A program made the position numbers and the translations under genes. Shown in pieces: positions 43,549 through 54,427 of a stretch of 64,000 bases of DNA; position 1 is the first letter of the stretch, and every line of letters starts with the position of its first letter. Source of the stretch: Prorocentrum cordatum (taxonomy: Eukaryota > Sar > Dinophyceae > Prorocentrales > Prorocentraceae); NCBI GenBank assembly GCA_963575745.1, contig CAUYUJ010011214.1, positions 401,544-465,543 on the forward strand, written 5' to 3'. The notes below the pieces were generated by a model that was given only the letters and a program-made list of their open reading frames with translations, had not been told where the DNA came from and searched no databases.

Positions 43549-43974
43549 GTGGGGGGGTGGGGGGGGGGCAAGCCAGGAGGACAGAAAGGTGGCATCGGAG
43601 GAGCGCCAGGGGGCGACGAGCCCGGTGACGGAAGTGATGATGATAACGACGACGACAACTATGAGCCCAGTGGAGACGACGACTCCGAGGAGGAAATTTC
43701 GGACGACGAGGATGAAGGAGACTCCGAGGAAGAAGGTGAAGAGGCCGCAAACCAGAGAATCAGCCGGCACCCCCTAGCTCAGAACGCTGGTCAGGACAAT
43801 CCGGGGGGAGGTGGTCCACCGCCCGCGGACCCTCCTGGAGGCGGCGGTGGGCCGGGTTTCCCGGAGCATGGGGGAATGATTCCGACCGCTGCCCCATGGG
43901 CAGGGGCGGATATAATCAACGAGGTTACGCTGGACCCCCTGCCAGACGCGGGCAGTTTTCGCATGTGGAAGTAG
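43549..43974 (+). CDS. Gly-rich / acidic low-complexity ORF
   Basis: The frame begins with a Gly/Lys stretch, then an Asp/Glu/Ser run (GDDDSEEEISDDEDEGDSEE) and a Pro/Gly segment. It is low complexity and unrecognised. It sits directly upstream of gag and may be part of its N-terminus. The adjacent frame at 43896-44117 continues with FSHVEVVRHSGSG. Confidence 0.3.
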   Translation: MGGWGGGKPGGQKGGIGGAPGGDEPGDGSDDDNDDDNYEPSGDDDSEEEISDDEDEGDSEEEGEEAANQRISRHPLAQNAGQDNPGGGGPPPADPPGGGGGPGFPEHGGMIPTAAPWAGADIINEVTLDPLPDAGSFRMWK

Positions 43975-43989
43975 TCCGTCATTCGGGCA

Positions 43990-44902
43990 GCGGCCTCGTG
44001 CTCACAGCAAAACCATGTTTTGGTAACGAAGTGGTAGCTGAGGCGTTCGAGCCGAAGACAGTGAAGGCCAAAGCATTGAAGGAGCCAGGCCCCTGGGAAC
44101 CCTCGACAGACGCATAGCGGCGGATCTCATTGCGAAGTTCAATAAAATCCAGAGGGATCACAACTCCCCCCGCGCTCTTCGCCACCTGGCCAACGAGGTT
44201 GACCACGCTGACTCCAGCCAATTGAAAAAGGGGCGACTGCTGACGGGCAGGTCGATTCTCCGCATAATCCATGCACGCGTCACCACCAGAGAGGACCACG
44301 GACAGGTATATACCTACAAGGACCTCATGGCGATCCAAATCAAGGAAGAGGGCAAAGAGGCTGACGGAGACCTCTACCACTTCTGCGACGACTGGATGCG
44401 GGTGACGCAGGAAATGGAGAAACCCTATAAATCCTCCAGGCCCTCGATTCAGAGCCACTTCTATAAACAAATGAAGAAGTGCCCATGTATGCACATGGCC
44501 CTTGCCATGTGCGATCACAGCAACGACGAATACGGAAAGGGCATGAAATCCCACGAATGGCTTTTAGGCATGATCGCGAGGCAGATGCTGAAGGATCGAG
44601 GGGAGGATAACCGCAAGACCCAGAAGCAGCAGATAAACGAGCGCGGAGTGAAACTCAGCGTCGGAAAGACAGGCGGCGGGAGCAAGGACTTGATCACCAT
44701 GAAAGATGGAAGGCTCAAGAAATCCGTCATCTGCCGACGATGGCTTAAAGACCAATGTCCATTCAGTCGGCAAGACTGTCAGCGCCTGCACCCCAAGAAA
44801 GCGACACCAGAAAAAACAACAGAAACTCGGACAAACCCAGGCTGCCGCACCAGGGCCCACCCGTGGAGGACCAACTGGAAGGGGCAGGGGGGGCAAAGGT
44901 GA
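43990..44902 (+). pseudogene. Copia-type gag with CCCH zinc finger
   Basis: From about 44115 the frame gives RRIAADLIAKFNKIQRDHNS, then from 44222 LLTGRSILRIIHARVTTRED, TYKDLMAIQIKEEG, LYHFCDDWMRVTQEMEK, IQSHFYKQMKKCP and MKSHEWLLGMIARQML. This helical order resembles the nucleocapsid region of copia-like elements in dinoflagellates. A zinc finger follows at 44732-44791 with spacing C-x7-C-x6-C-x3-H. After 44800 the basic, Lys/Arg/Gly-rich tail continues in other frames (44706-45389 and 44755-45546), with a second CPFGDKC motif near 45340. Gag would package the element RNA. Frame changes make this copy probably non-functional. The assignment is from pattern and from its place before protease and integrase. 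Confidence 0.6.
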
Positions 44903-45473
44903 TTCGAGGGGCAAAGGCAGGGGAGACAGGAAAGAGAAAGGCAAAGGCGATAGCGAGGGCGGAAAAGCTGACCGGCCCAAGAAGCAGAACGGGCGTGGTA
45001 GCAGCAATCCACCGCCAAAGAACAAAAACAGAGTGCGCTGCGCCTGCTGCCCTGGCCCCCAGAATGGCGACGGCCCACGCGGTCGCGAGCGTCGCCCGCT
45101 GGCGAAGCAGGAGAAACATGGGCGAGATGCCCGGGGGCAAAGCCTTCAGAAGGCCGACAAGGGTCCACCGTGCAGCCGACATGCTGAGCAGACGGCCGCT
45201 GCAGAGAAGAATGCGAAGGCCTCGAAGCAGTCGGCGGATCCCGCCCCCGACGGGGGAAAGTCGCAGGGCGGCAAAACAAGTGAACAAAAGGGAAAAACCA
45301 AGGCGAAACGCCGGCGCCACTTGGACGGCCAAGCGTGCCCTTTCGGAGACAAGTGCCGGCAAAAGGCCAGCGCTCCCAGGCATCCGTGATCCGAGGGGGC
45401 GGCGTGCAGCGCCCATGGTGATGGCGCCGCCCCGGCGGGAGGTGCGACAGGACGTCCCTGTGCAGCTCCTGCG

Positions 45474-46870
45474 TTGCAGGCGCAGGTGGCTGGCCCAGGT
45501 GCGCCTCTCGCCGGGTCGCGATCCCGCGCGACAGTGCAAGGGCTAGCGGCCGGCCCTGGCAACAAAAGGTCATGCGATACACCGGGCCAACGCAGTTGGG
45601 CCACGGTGGACAATGAGGCGTTCACTAAGGACGCTCAGCGCCAATCAGCCGTCGCAAAGACCGACGATTGCCTTTTCATCGGGATGTTGAGGTGCTTGAT
45701 AGCAGGGGGGATTACGTCGCATCCGAAAGGAGCGCTGGACTTGCTCGAATCGGGGAGATCCGACAAAAGTTCCCTGCGCCCTGCCGCGGGGAGCGGCGAC
45801 AAGCGGCGATCCACCGCTGCCAACATACACAGAAAGGTTAGAATCCATCCATCTACGCATTTCCCCACGGCATGGGCGATGAGGGAGATGAGAAAGAGTG
45901 AACCGATGCCAATCGCTACGAAGCAGGGTGATCGATTCTGCTTCCCGAAGAAGTGGCAGAACTGGCGTAGCAAGACTACCCGAGTGAATCAGCAGCTCGC
46001 CAATAACGACGCGAGTGATCTGGAGCATGAGGCATGGAGGCTGTGGCTGGACTGCGAACAAGCGCCCGCGTCCGAGGACGGGTCCAGCAGCGATGCTAGC
46101 GAAGGCCATGCCGATGCTGCATCTGCTAAAAGACACAGCCACAGAAAAGGGAGCAATGGGGCAGACAAGCTCGCATCGATGCGCTTCATTGTCGATGCCA
46201 GTTGCGGCTCCAACCTCATTGCTTTCAAATACATTCAAAACGCAGGCGCCATAAGTAAGGTGAAGGAGCTCCGAGTTCCGATAACACAACACAGCCGGGG
46301 GGCTCTCCAGCGCCCTAGGAACCGTGAAGGTGGCCCGCGACCGGTTATTGAGTGGAAAGTTCGACGCGATTGTAATGCTGGAGACACCGAGCGTCATATC
46401 CGCGGGCGAACGATGCATGGATAGCGGCTAAGGCTTTTATTGGAAAAGTCGAAAAATGCCGTATCTCCTCCGGCCCAATGATGTGGGAGTGGACCTGACG
46501 GTTGATGATAAAATATCGTACCTCAGCGTTGGAGGGGGTGAGGCTTTGGGCCGAGTAGACGAGGCAGCTCCCGCCTACCCAGCAGGATTAGAGCGATGGG
46601 CCTGTGTGGAGGCTAACGCGAAGTCTTACCTGGCAGACCCCGAGCAAGCGGGTGGCCCCCCGCTCCGGGTTGTCAGGCACCGCGCAACCTTGGACCTGCA
46701 CTCGCACGAAGCGATGGCGGAATATTCATGCGTGGGCGGAGTTTTAGAGGACCGTTCGGATCACCACTGCGGAGGCGTGCCTCATAGGGCCGACCTCGAC
46801 GGCAGGGGCGTCATTACCTATTCGATGAGCCTCAGATGGCGAGCCGGGGGGGCTGGAAGCCTGGCCCGAC
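45474..46870 (+). pseudogene. Retropepsin-like aspartic protease region
   Basis: The frame at 45474-46424 reads DKLASMRFIVDASCGSNLIA at about 46168-46227. Copia-type proteases normally have FIVDSG at this place, so the catalytic D-S/T-G appears as D-A-S. The following sequence changes frame near 46310 to ARDRLLSGKFDAIVMLETPS, VISAGERCM, a stop, then FYWKSRKMPYLLRPNDVGVD at 46440-46500. Such an ending is common after retropepsins in these elements. The enzyme would cut the Gag-Pol polyprotein. Altered catalytic residues and a frame change indicate loss of function. Confidence 0.55.
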
Positions 46871-47889
46871 AGGGATCGCCAACAAGATGCCGCCGGCTCC
46901 CGCATACTTCGGCCATGCCGTTGGATGTGGGAGGCATGCCGCTCCCGCGCCTGCAGAGGGGGCGGTAGAAGTTCTACCGCCCCCTCTGCAGGCGCTGGGC
47001 GCTATCGATCTAGTCGACGATGATGGCGCCGATGGCCCCATGCAGGAGTCAGGAGACGAGCCGAGTAAGATTGAGCGACTCAAAAGGGAGGCTCAGTCCC
47101 GAAAACACTTCATGACGCACCTGTCCAATAACCCATACTGCCGAACGTGCGCCTGGGCGAAGACACTCGGGGCGCAACAGCGCAAGAAGCATAACAAATC
47201 GCTGAAGAAGTTGAAGCCTTACTCAGAGCCGAAAGCATTCGGAGGACCATGCACAATGGATCACTGGTTTGCGCTGGATGACTTATCGAGGGGGCTCTAC
47301 GGGGGAAGCTCGTGCGTGACGCTGCGCGATCGGTTTGCGAGATTCCTTGCGGCTAGAGGTGCCTCCGGCAAATCGGCCGAACAGGTTTCAGATTTCTTGG
47401 TGAATCTGCGAGCACCTCATGAGCAGTTTGTGTACATATTCGGATCCAGCCAGAGAACTCGAGAAAGCGTGCCAGGATCTGAAGATAACATTTGACTCCA
47501 CTCAGCCGGCGAATATGAAACATAATTCCGTGGCTGAGCGCGCCAATGGCGTCGTTCAGGACGGTGCGAGAACTCTGCTCATGACCGCCGGCCTACCGGC
47601 GCAGTTCTGGGCATATGCCGTGCCATATTTCTGCGCGTGCTACAATGTAACGCAAGAGGAGAACGGCAAGACCCCATGGGAGTTGCGGTTCGGAGGACCG
47701 TTCAACGCCCCGCTGGCCCCCTTCGGGTCAGCTATCCGATATTTGCCGCCGCCAGATCCCATGACAAAAACCACCCAAGATGGCGCCGCGAACAAACAGT
47801 TTGCATCTACCTCGGCTATGTCCAGCATGCGGGGGGGCGCGCGGGCCCTGATCATTATTGCATGCCCTTGGCGCAGCTGGAGGGGGTGA
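46836..47889 (+). pseudogene. Copia-type integrase (zinc-binding domain plus DDE core)
   Basis: In frame 46836-47495, KHFMTHLSNNPYCRTC gives the H-x3-H...C-x2-C zinc site at about 47105-47150. TMDHW holds the first catalytic Asp at 47259. A frameshift follows. Frame 47419-47889 has YSDPARELEKA with the second Asp at 47443, then KHNSVAERANGVVQDGARTL with the catalytic Glu at 47536, then TPWELRFGG and APFGSAIRYLP. Later CIYLGYVQHAGG is in yet another frame. All three DDE residues survive but in two frames. The protein would insert cDNA into the genome. A perfect 24-bp palindrome lies near its start at 46947-46995. Confidence 0.8.
46947..46995. repeat. Perfect 24-bp inverted repeat with 1-base centre
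   Basis: 46947-46970 (gcgcctgcagagggggcggt, then agaa) is the exact reverse complement of 46972-46995, around a single g at 46971. It lies in the open frame upstream of the integrase zinc site, where it encodes PAEGAVEVLPPPLQALG. Confidence 0.95.
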
Positions 47890-49240
47890 ACTTTAAAACT
47901 GGCATGGGAGCGGGCGGCGCAAGGCCCGTCGTCGAGAGGTCTGAGCAGGTACGGACAGACACGGATGTGGAACAGAACGTTATCGGCTCCCCCGATGGGA
48001 TCGTTGACAATGTCGACAAGAATTCTGCCGTGAATTTCCGGCTTAGGCGCGCCTGCGACAAGGCCGCCACGAATGTTGAAAGCGCTGCCCTAGAAGATCT
48101 GCTTTCGGGCGGGAAAACCGAAGAAGGACAAAAAGAGAAACCGCATGCGAAATCCGGGGGGGGCATCTAGCCCCCACGAGGGCATGACGCAAGAACCGGG
48201 TGCTTCAGGCGCCCATGGCAAGGAAGGAGGGGAACCCCGCGCCCATGGTGACGGGGGAGACGAGGCCTTGGTAGATCCTGACCCGACGGATGACGAAGGC
48301 CCGTCGGGCCCTCCTCCTGGCCCGGAACTGCCACCGCGAGCCAAGCGCAGAAGAGTGGAATTCAATGCGGTAAAGGACGGCGAGAACCTTGCCGAGTGGG
48401 AAGTCGTCGTTGCCAGACAGACTAAATTGCTTGCGGCCCCTGCCGGGGGGGTCCGAAGGTTGAGCAGATCATGGCAAGAACGACGCAAAACCTTGACACG
48501 GGTGAATACCACGAGAAACATGTCGCGGTTGCAGGAGAGACAATGGAAGAGCTCAAGAAATTTCTCCAAGTGAAGGCCAAACAGAAGGCGGCACATCCCA
48601 GAGTGGTTTTCTACTACGACCCATACTATAGAAGACCGAATGAGGTGGATGTGCATGATGAAGCGCATGGCCATGCCATCCTCCGGCGCACGCAGAAGGA
48701 GTTCACTAACGCGGGGGCCCGCCCGGACCGATGGTTCAAGACGGGCGGCCCCGAACGCAAAAGACTTACTGAAGAATGCAAATCCGAGAAGAAAGGCTTC
48801 TACGGCCTAGAGGATCCTGGTCCAAACACAGACCTGCTGAGAGCCATTGGCATCGAGGTGCCAAGGCCGGCGCCCACCTACATCGCGGCTGCCGCTGCCC
48901 CGCCGAGGACAGCCCATGTAGACGAAGATGCGTTGAAAGACTTCCAGACATGGCGCGCAGAAGCGCGCGCAACAGAAGATGAAACAGGGTCGTCCCACGG
49001 GCGGCCCTTGAGTGCCGAAGATGACAGTGACTGGTGCCGCGCGGCGCTAGACTGCGCGGCCGCGACCAGGCGTCGCGGCTTTCCTCGCATGCCCCATCCG
49101 CGGGAGAATTGCGGGTCATGGCGATCATCGGGAGAAAGAGCCCGTTTGCCGGCCCTGTTGCAATCCGTTCGCGGACTCCATGCAGACCGGAGAACGAGAG
49201 GCGATCATCGCCCTTCCATCCGAACAGTGCCACAATAATA
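47890..49240 (+). pseudogene. Integrase-to-RT linker region
   Basis: Overlapping plus frames 47637-48170, 48145-48573 and 48471-49238 contain charged and Pro/Gly-rich sequence. One stretch, EELKKFLQVKAKQKAAHPRV followed by VVFYYDPYYRRPNEVDVHDE, looks structured. Its position between integrase and reverse transcriptase matches the variable linker of copia polyproteins. No domain was recognised, and frames change at least twice. Confidence 0.4.
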
Positions 49241-51130
49241 AGCCACTACGCATGCGTCGCTCGCCCAGTCACCAAGGCGGAGGCGGCCAACAACGAGAAG
49301 GCTCAGAAAGCACTGATGGGCGAGTGGGGACGCCTGAGAAAGATGGAGACGCGGGGCGAGACGCGCCAAGGGGCGCCGCGACGTTAAGGCAATTATGAAA
49401 GGGAAGACTTTTCACATCGGCAGACTATTTGCGATCCTCGTCGAGAACATGCTGAACTCCCTGGGGGTCACAAAGATCGTAAGTTCACGGGTCGGGTCGT
49501 ATTTGACGGATCCGATGTGGTGGATCATGACCAGAACGTCGCATCATTTCAGGAGCTGTCTAGTTGCCTTGTAACGATGCAGGCTAGCAAAGCTGCCGAT
49601 ACATACGGACTGTTTGAGAATCATGGCATACAACAGGCCGATGCTCGGCAGGCGCACACGCAGTCCAAGTTGGGGGGCACTCCAACATGGGTGCGATTGC
49701 CCAAGGAGGCTTGGCCAGAGAGCTGGGCAGGAATGATCGACCCAGTCTGCCCTCTGCTGGTAGCGCTGTGCGGACATCCTGATGCGGGCGGTTTCCGGGC
49801 ACGGCACTGCGAGGCCCATGTCATGTCAAAGGGATTCGTTCCGATTCCCTGCTGGAGAAGCTGCTATTATCATCCAGAGTTTGAGTTATGTTTGATCGTG
49901 TATGTAGACGACTTCAAGCTCGCGGGTCCCGCTCAAAACTTGAAGACAGGATGGGATATGATCCTAAGCCCGTCCGAGACGGCCCCTGAAGGAATCGATA
50001 TGGACCCACCGACTGCGGCGGGGCGGTATCTTGGATGCGAACATAGGGTTTCTGAGAAGCGGGTTGACTGGCAGGGCGCGGCTCCAGCCATGTTGGACCC
50101 ACCGCCGCCTACGGAAAAGAGAACCAAAGACCCGGCTGACTCTGACAACCAGCCAGGTGCCGCCGCCCATGGCGGTGTGCAGACCCTCCGCGCAGCCCCG
50201 ATCTACTGCGACAGATCGTTCCACGCCCCGAAAGGACAGAGTGCGTGGGTGAGATACGATGCCAATACCACGAGGTACCACACATCCCTGCCGGGCGGCC
50301 CTGAAGGGCGCAAGGTCACCGGGAGGATAACATATGATTACGACACATGGGAGGAGCTCGATGACACTGCATATGTAGGTGGAACGGCGGCTGGCTCAGC
50401 TGCCGCCGCCGACAAATGCTTCCGGGCACTGGTCCCTGGTGGCCCGCATAACACGATCACAATACTCGTGTTTACTGATAGTAACGCTGAAACCATCATC
50501 TTCACGCCCCAGAGCCCCACATACCAGGACTGGACTTGGCTGGGGCGATGCGCGGCCCTTGCGCCGCCGCCGCCTGTTCTGGCGCCTGAATACAAACCAG
50601 GGCCCAAGAAGAAAGTGCGCATCATACAGTACGATATGGTCGAATTCTTTAAGTCCTGCATCTCCTTGTACGCAGAACTCACGGACACTGACCAGGACAC
50701 CTATCCGCTTTCGGGCGCACCCTTCGGCCCCGAGTTGACGTCATTCGAGGGCGGTCAGGGTGGCCCGCGGGGAGAGATCTCAGCCCCCGCTGAAGAAGGC
50801 CTGGCCGAATGCTTACGCATCGATGCTGTAGTAGGACCCCCAGACGCTGAGATCCACGTGGCTGGTCCTCCCATGGAGGGGCCACCTGCCCCTGATCCTA
50901 AGCCTCCTGCGCCGTCCGGAATACTGCAGCCGATTGCAGCGAAGGTTCTGATAAAGATTCTATACGGAGCACGAATGGCCCGCCTTGATCTGCTCAATGC
51001 CGTCTGCAAAACAGCCGCGTGCGTCGCCAAATGGACGGAACAACAGGACGTTGACCTGTTCCGCATTATCTGCAATTTTAAAGCCACGATTCACTACCGC
51101 CTGGCATCCTGGGTGGAAAATTCGCCGTGA
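49240..51130 (+). pseudogene. Copia-type reverse transcriptase
   Basis: Before 49517, VARPVTKAEAANNEKAQKAL and, in other frames, FHIGRLFAILVENMLNS belong to the N-terminal part. Frame 49517-51130 then gives NVASFQELSSCLVTMQASKA, QQADARQAHTQSKLGGTPTW (first catalytic Asp at 49639), PVCPLLVALCGHPDAGG, and LIVYVDDFKLAGP with the Asp pair at 49907-49912. YLGCEHR follows. Near the end, AKVLIKILYGARMARLDLLN and CNFKATIHYRLASW fit the connection region. The stretch between about 50110 and 50900 is longer and less recognisable than usual. The enzyme would copy element RNA to DNA. The frame holds from 49517 to the stop at 51128-51130, but upstream and downstream parts are shifted. Confidence 0.85.
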
Positions 51131-51660
51131 GGACGCATGGCTTCGCCACTTTGCAGACGCCGATCTGGCGAGTGATATCCGCACGCGCCGCAGTGCCAGC
51201 GCGAACACACAGTTCCTGCGGGGAGAGAACACACGAGCGCTTCAGAGCTGCAGCTCCCGCAGACAAGCAGCAGTGTCTCATGGCACATTAGAAGCGGAAA
51301 TTGCATCAGCAGACGAAGCGTTCCGAAGAGAACTCCTGCCGGCTCTTCCCTTGTGGGAGATGCTCCTCGGCCGCGCGCCGAGGGCGGAGTTCATGGCAGA
51401 CAATCAAGCCGTCGTGGAGGTTTGTTAGGCGGGCGGCTCTCAGGAGCTAATGCACCTGCCGCGTACTCACCGCGTCGATGCTTCAGCTGTCGCGGAACAG
51501 TTTGCAAGGGGCACAGTGCACCGTGCACCTGGTTCACTGCCCCACGCATGATCAGGCCGCGGACATTGGCGCGAAGAGATTCGAGCAGCCTCCGCCATGG
51601 ACCAAGGTGCTCCATCTCGTGCAGGTCGTGGCCCCGACTTTCTGAACAGCCCCGTCCTGT
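51115..51660 (+). pseudogene. Copia RNase H domain
   Basis: A frame change near 51115 leads to LRHFADADLASDIRTRRSAS (first Asp), GTLEAEIASADEAFRREL (Glu) and EFMADNQAVVEVC (Asp at about 51395), then TAG at 51426-51428. In the next frames LMHLPRTHRVDASAVAEQFA and HDQAADIGAKRFEQPPPW complete the usual end of the domain. RNase H degrades the RNA template after first-strand synthesis. The domain is recognisable throughout but spans at least three frames. Confidence 0.75.
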
Positions 51661-52013
51661 CAGAAATATTTGGACTCACTAATCGAAGGCGACGCGGGAT
51701 TTCCCGTGAAACCTGGGGGGCTCTCAAGCCGAAGCTCGGCGCAAAGTCCAAACTTCGGACCGGCGGCAAGATTCCCAGCAAGAAACCCAAGAAAAAGCCC
51801 AAACGACAAAACAAGGGCAAACCTCCTGCTGAGGCACCCGCCAACCCCAGGGTTCATGACCGCGCGGGAACACCAGCGGAGGTGACTGACGAACAGGGGA
51901 ATGCACAAGGAAGCCATGCTACCGATGCAGACCCTGATGCCGCGGTAGGTTCCAGTGAAAATCCCGACGACGCCTTTTCATCGAATTTTGCTGTGGGCCT
52001 AACAGCCGGCTAG
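51597..52013 (+). CDS. Lys/Pro-rich ORF after RNase H, unrecognised (138 aa)
   Basis: The ATG at 51597 is in a gccatgg context. After about 50 residues overlapping the end of RNase H in another frame, the protein turns strongly basic (KIPSKKPKKKPKRQNKGKPP). It then becomes acidic and polar to a TAG at 52011-52013. It contains SPVLSEIFGLTNRRRRGISR, which may be real coding. The frame could be the tail of pol or the start of the post-pol region. Confidence 0.3.
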   Translation: MDQGAPSRAGRGPDFLNSPVLSEIFGLTNRRRRGISRETWGALKPKLGAKSKLRTGGKIPSKKPKKKPKRQNKGKPPAEAPANPRVHDRAGTPAEVTDEQGNAQGSHATDADPDAAVGSSENPDDAFSSNFAVGLTAG

Positions 52014-52019
52014 GGAATC

Positions 52020-52700
52020 GAGACAACATTTCCGACAAACATTACAAGGTGGTGCGTTTGACAGAAAAAGAAGACATGACCACCAAGGAAGGCAAAGCGT
52101 TTGCCGTGGCCAAAATTGAGGAATTCGAACAAGAGATGAAAAAGCAAGGTGCTGCCACGGACAAGCGAATACGCTGTGGATCTCGATGCCATGTACGGGC
52201 GGACCCCCATGGCAATACGTGAATGAAGCCATGTATCACCGTTCCGGCAATCAGAAAGCCCTTAAGCAATTGAGGGGTCACATGACATGTTTATCGGAAG
52301 TTGTTGTGGGTAGCTCGCGATTTGGCTCAGGAGGTAAATAAGAGAAGTGGCCAAATGCCTTGAGTGGCCGACCCCGTGCCGATGCTGGCACGATCCACAT
52401 GTTGAAGAGTTCCTGAACAGTTATAATATGACGAAGATACAGCTCCATGGCTGCGCATATGGCTTAAAGAACATTAGTGGACAAAGCATGAAGAAGCCAT
52501 GGAGTATCGCTTCGTCGTCGAGCGTGATTGCCGAAGGACTTGTACGCCGATGCGACGGTAGCCACAAGCATGTTGAGGCAGGGGGAAAGGATTGCATGCA
52601 GGCAGGAGAGTACACGGATGAATTCAATAGATGTGTCCATCTGGTGGCGCTGAGAGCACTTGAGGACAGAGCGTGTGAACGTACCATGTACCGTGCCTCT
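52020..52700 (+). pseudogene. PCTGG...EWP domain (methyltransferase-like?), copia-associated
   Basis: Across 52145-52300, LWISMPCTGGPPWQYVNEAM and then QKALKQLRGHMTCLSEVVV can be read after allowing a frame change. EWPTPCRCWHDPHVEEFL, HGCAYGLKNISGQSMKKPWS and RRCDGSHKHVEAGGKDCMQA follow from 52360. I know this combination from dinoflagellate retroelement-like proteins, where it usually precedes the reverse transcriptase. Here it follows RNase H. The order of a PC motif and then an E-W-P motif recalls motifs IV (PC) and VI (E-N-V) of DNA cytosine methyltransferases. That resemblance is only an inference. One TAA and at least one frameshift interrupt it. Confidence 0.5.
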
Positions 52701-54427
52701 TTGAATGCTGCTCCTGCTGTTGTGCATGCGCATGTGTATGCTACCGCTGCCGTTTCGGTTCAAATCGGCGCCCTCGCGCAGCAACCCGACGCGGCTGAAT
52801 CGCCAGCCATTCCGCTATGCTCGCGCCGCCGCAGCTCGCCGGCGCCTCGCAGCTTCCGCACCGGCGCCTCAGCAGCACCCACATCCATCGGCAGCGGACC
52901 CCGCAGGTCCGCAAGTCACGTGAAGAGGGGCATCGGACGCCCCCGTTCCAGACAGCGTCCCTTCATAAGAGACACTGTTAGGACCATGTCCTGCATCACC
53001 CATGGTGATCTGCGCGGGTTCTGGGGCAAGATGTTCCAGAACGGGCAGGATTGCCCGAGCGCGTTCGGGTACGAACCAGCGGTGAGGATCCTACGCCCCC
53101 AGGACATGACCGACGGAGACAAGCTCTCGAACCTCGTGAAGGAATCGACGAGCATTCTACATCTCGCCAAGAATATCCTGGGCGACGATCGCCTCGAGCA
53201 TCGCTATCCCTCGGGGTGTGCGACTGCGATCAACGCGCATCGCCCGACCCAATTCGCTATGCCACATGGCCATTGGCACGCTGTTGATTTGCATTGCTTC
53301 ACGAAGTCCCGAGGGGCCGACGAGAGCAATCACAATGGGGGCACGATGACACCACGCCGAACCTGGGCGGGGGTCAGTTCACCCCGCACTTGCACCCATG
53401 GTGTAAGACCCCGAACTTGTACCATGCACTCGGGGTCCGTGATGCATACCGTGCCTGCCACACGGACAGGCTGGCGAACCTGCCGGGGAACGGGCTTGAC
53501 CAGGTCGGCCTGCTCGCACAGATATTCAGGAGGCCGACCTATCGACCCATGGTCGACATCCCGCCAGACAGGTACAATGCCATCTGGAACTCTGTCAGCG
53601 CGGGAAACGTTCCCTGGCTTGGGGGACTGGAGTCCTTCATTCAGGGCGTGCATCTCCCAGTCCTCCGAGACGCCGTCTCTATCTGGGAAGGTCCTCGTGG
53701 GCTTGGTGGGCACCGGAGGGTCAACAACTTGAGCGCTGTCGTCGCGACGCCCTGGTTGGATGCGAAAGCTCCCATGGAGTATCGCATGGACCTGCCATTC
53801 CTCACCCAGGAGCAAAACGAAGCCTTGCTTTGTGCGTGGTTCCAGGGCCCCGCCGATCAGTTGTACGAGGTGCTGGAGAATCGCACTCCCCGACAGCTCT
53901 TCGAGTGGTTCATGGGGCCCGTCTGGGACCGCGCGGGGCAGTGCCGACCCAGGGGGCCACGCAGGAATATCTCGGACAGGTTCTACTCCCTTCGCGCCAC
54001 GCTCCCCGACAGCGTCGAGTGGACTGGCGCAGCAGGGGGGCCCGACCAGGTACAGCTGAGGCCTGCAGCACGCATCCGCTACCCCGCGAGGGAGAAAGAG
54101 CCCCTCGGGGAGAGCGTTCTCGGGAAAAGGATGCTCCTGCAAGGCGTTGACCGCATGAGCGCCTACGAAGAGATCAGCTATGCCGACCTGGAGACTCACG
54201 TGAGGGACTGCCCGAGTTACGGTGGGGTTCAGCACCCGCTGCGTCGCCCTGCGTGGGAAGGTGGCTCCTGGCCCTTCGCCCTTCGTCACAATGGAGGGCC
54301 GCAGGGCACAACTCAGGATGCACTACGAAGTCGAATTTGGGGACAGTCTCGTACACTGCGAACGGCTGAAGCGCTCGGATTACGCGTCTCCGGATCGGGA
54401 ACAGCGTGTCCTGCAAGGTCTGCCTGA
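52700..54427 (+). pseudogene. Post-pol coding region, part 1, unrecognised
   Basis: Frame 0 from about 52900 reads MSCITHGDLRGFWGKMFQNG, KESTSILHLAKNILGDDRLE and THRPTQ-like His-rich sequence to about 53300. Coding-like sequence then passes to frame 2 (53294-54427): RLANLPGNGLDQVGLLAQIF, RRPTYRPMVDIPPDRYNAIW, LPFLTQEQNEALLCAWFQGP and YEEISYADLETHVRDCPSYG. Composition is balanced with Trp, Tyr and Cys well represented, unlike the repeat artefacts. From about 54290 the signal moves to frame 0. I recognise no domain. It lies in the element's sense strand downstream of RNase H. Confidence 0.4.
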
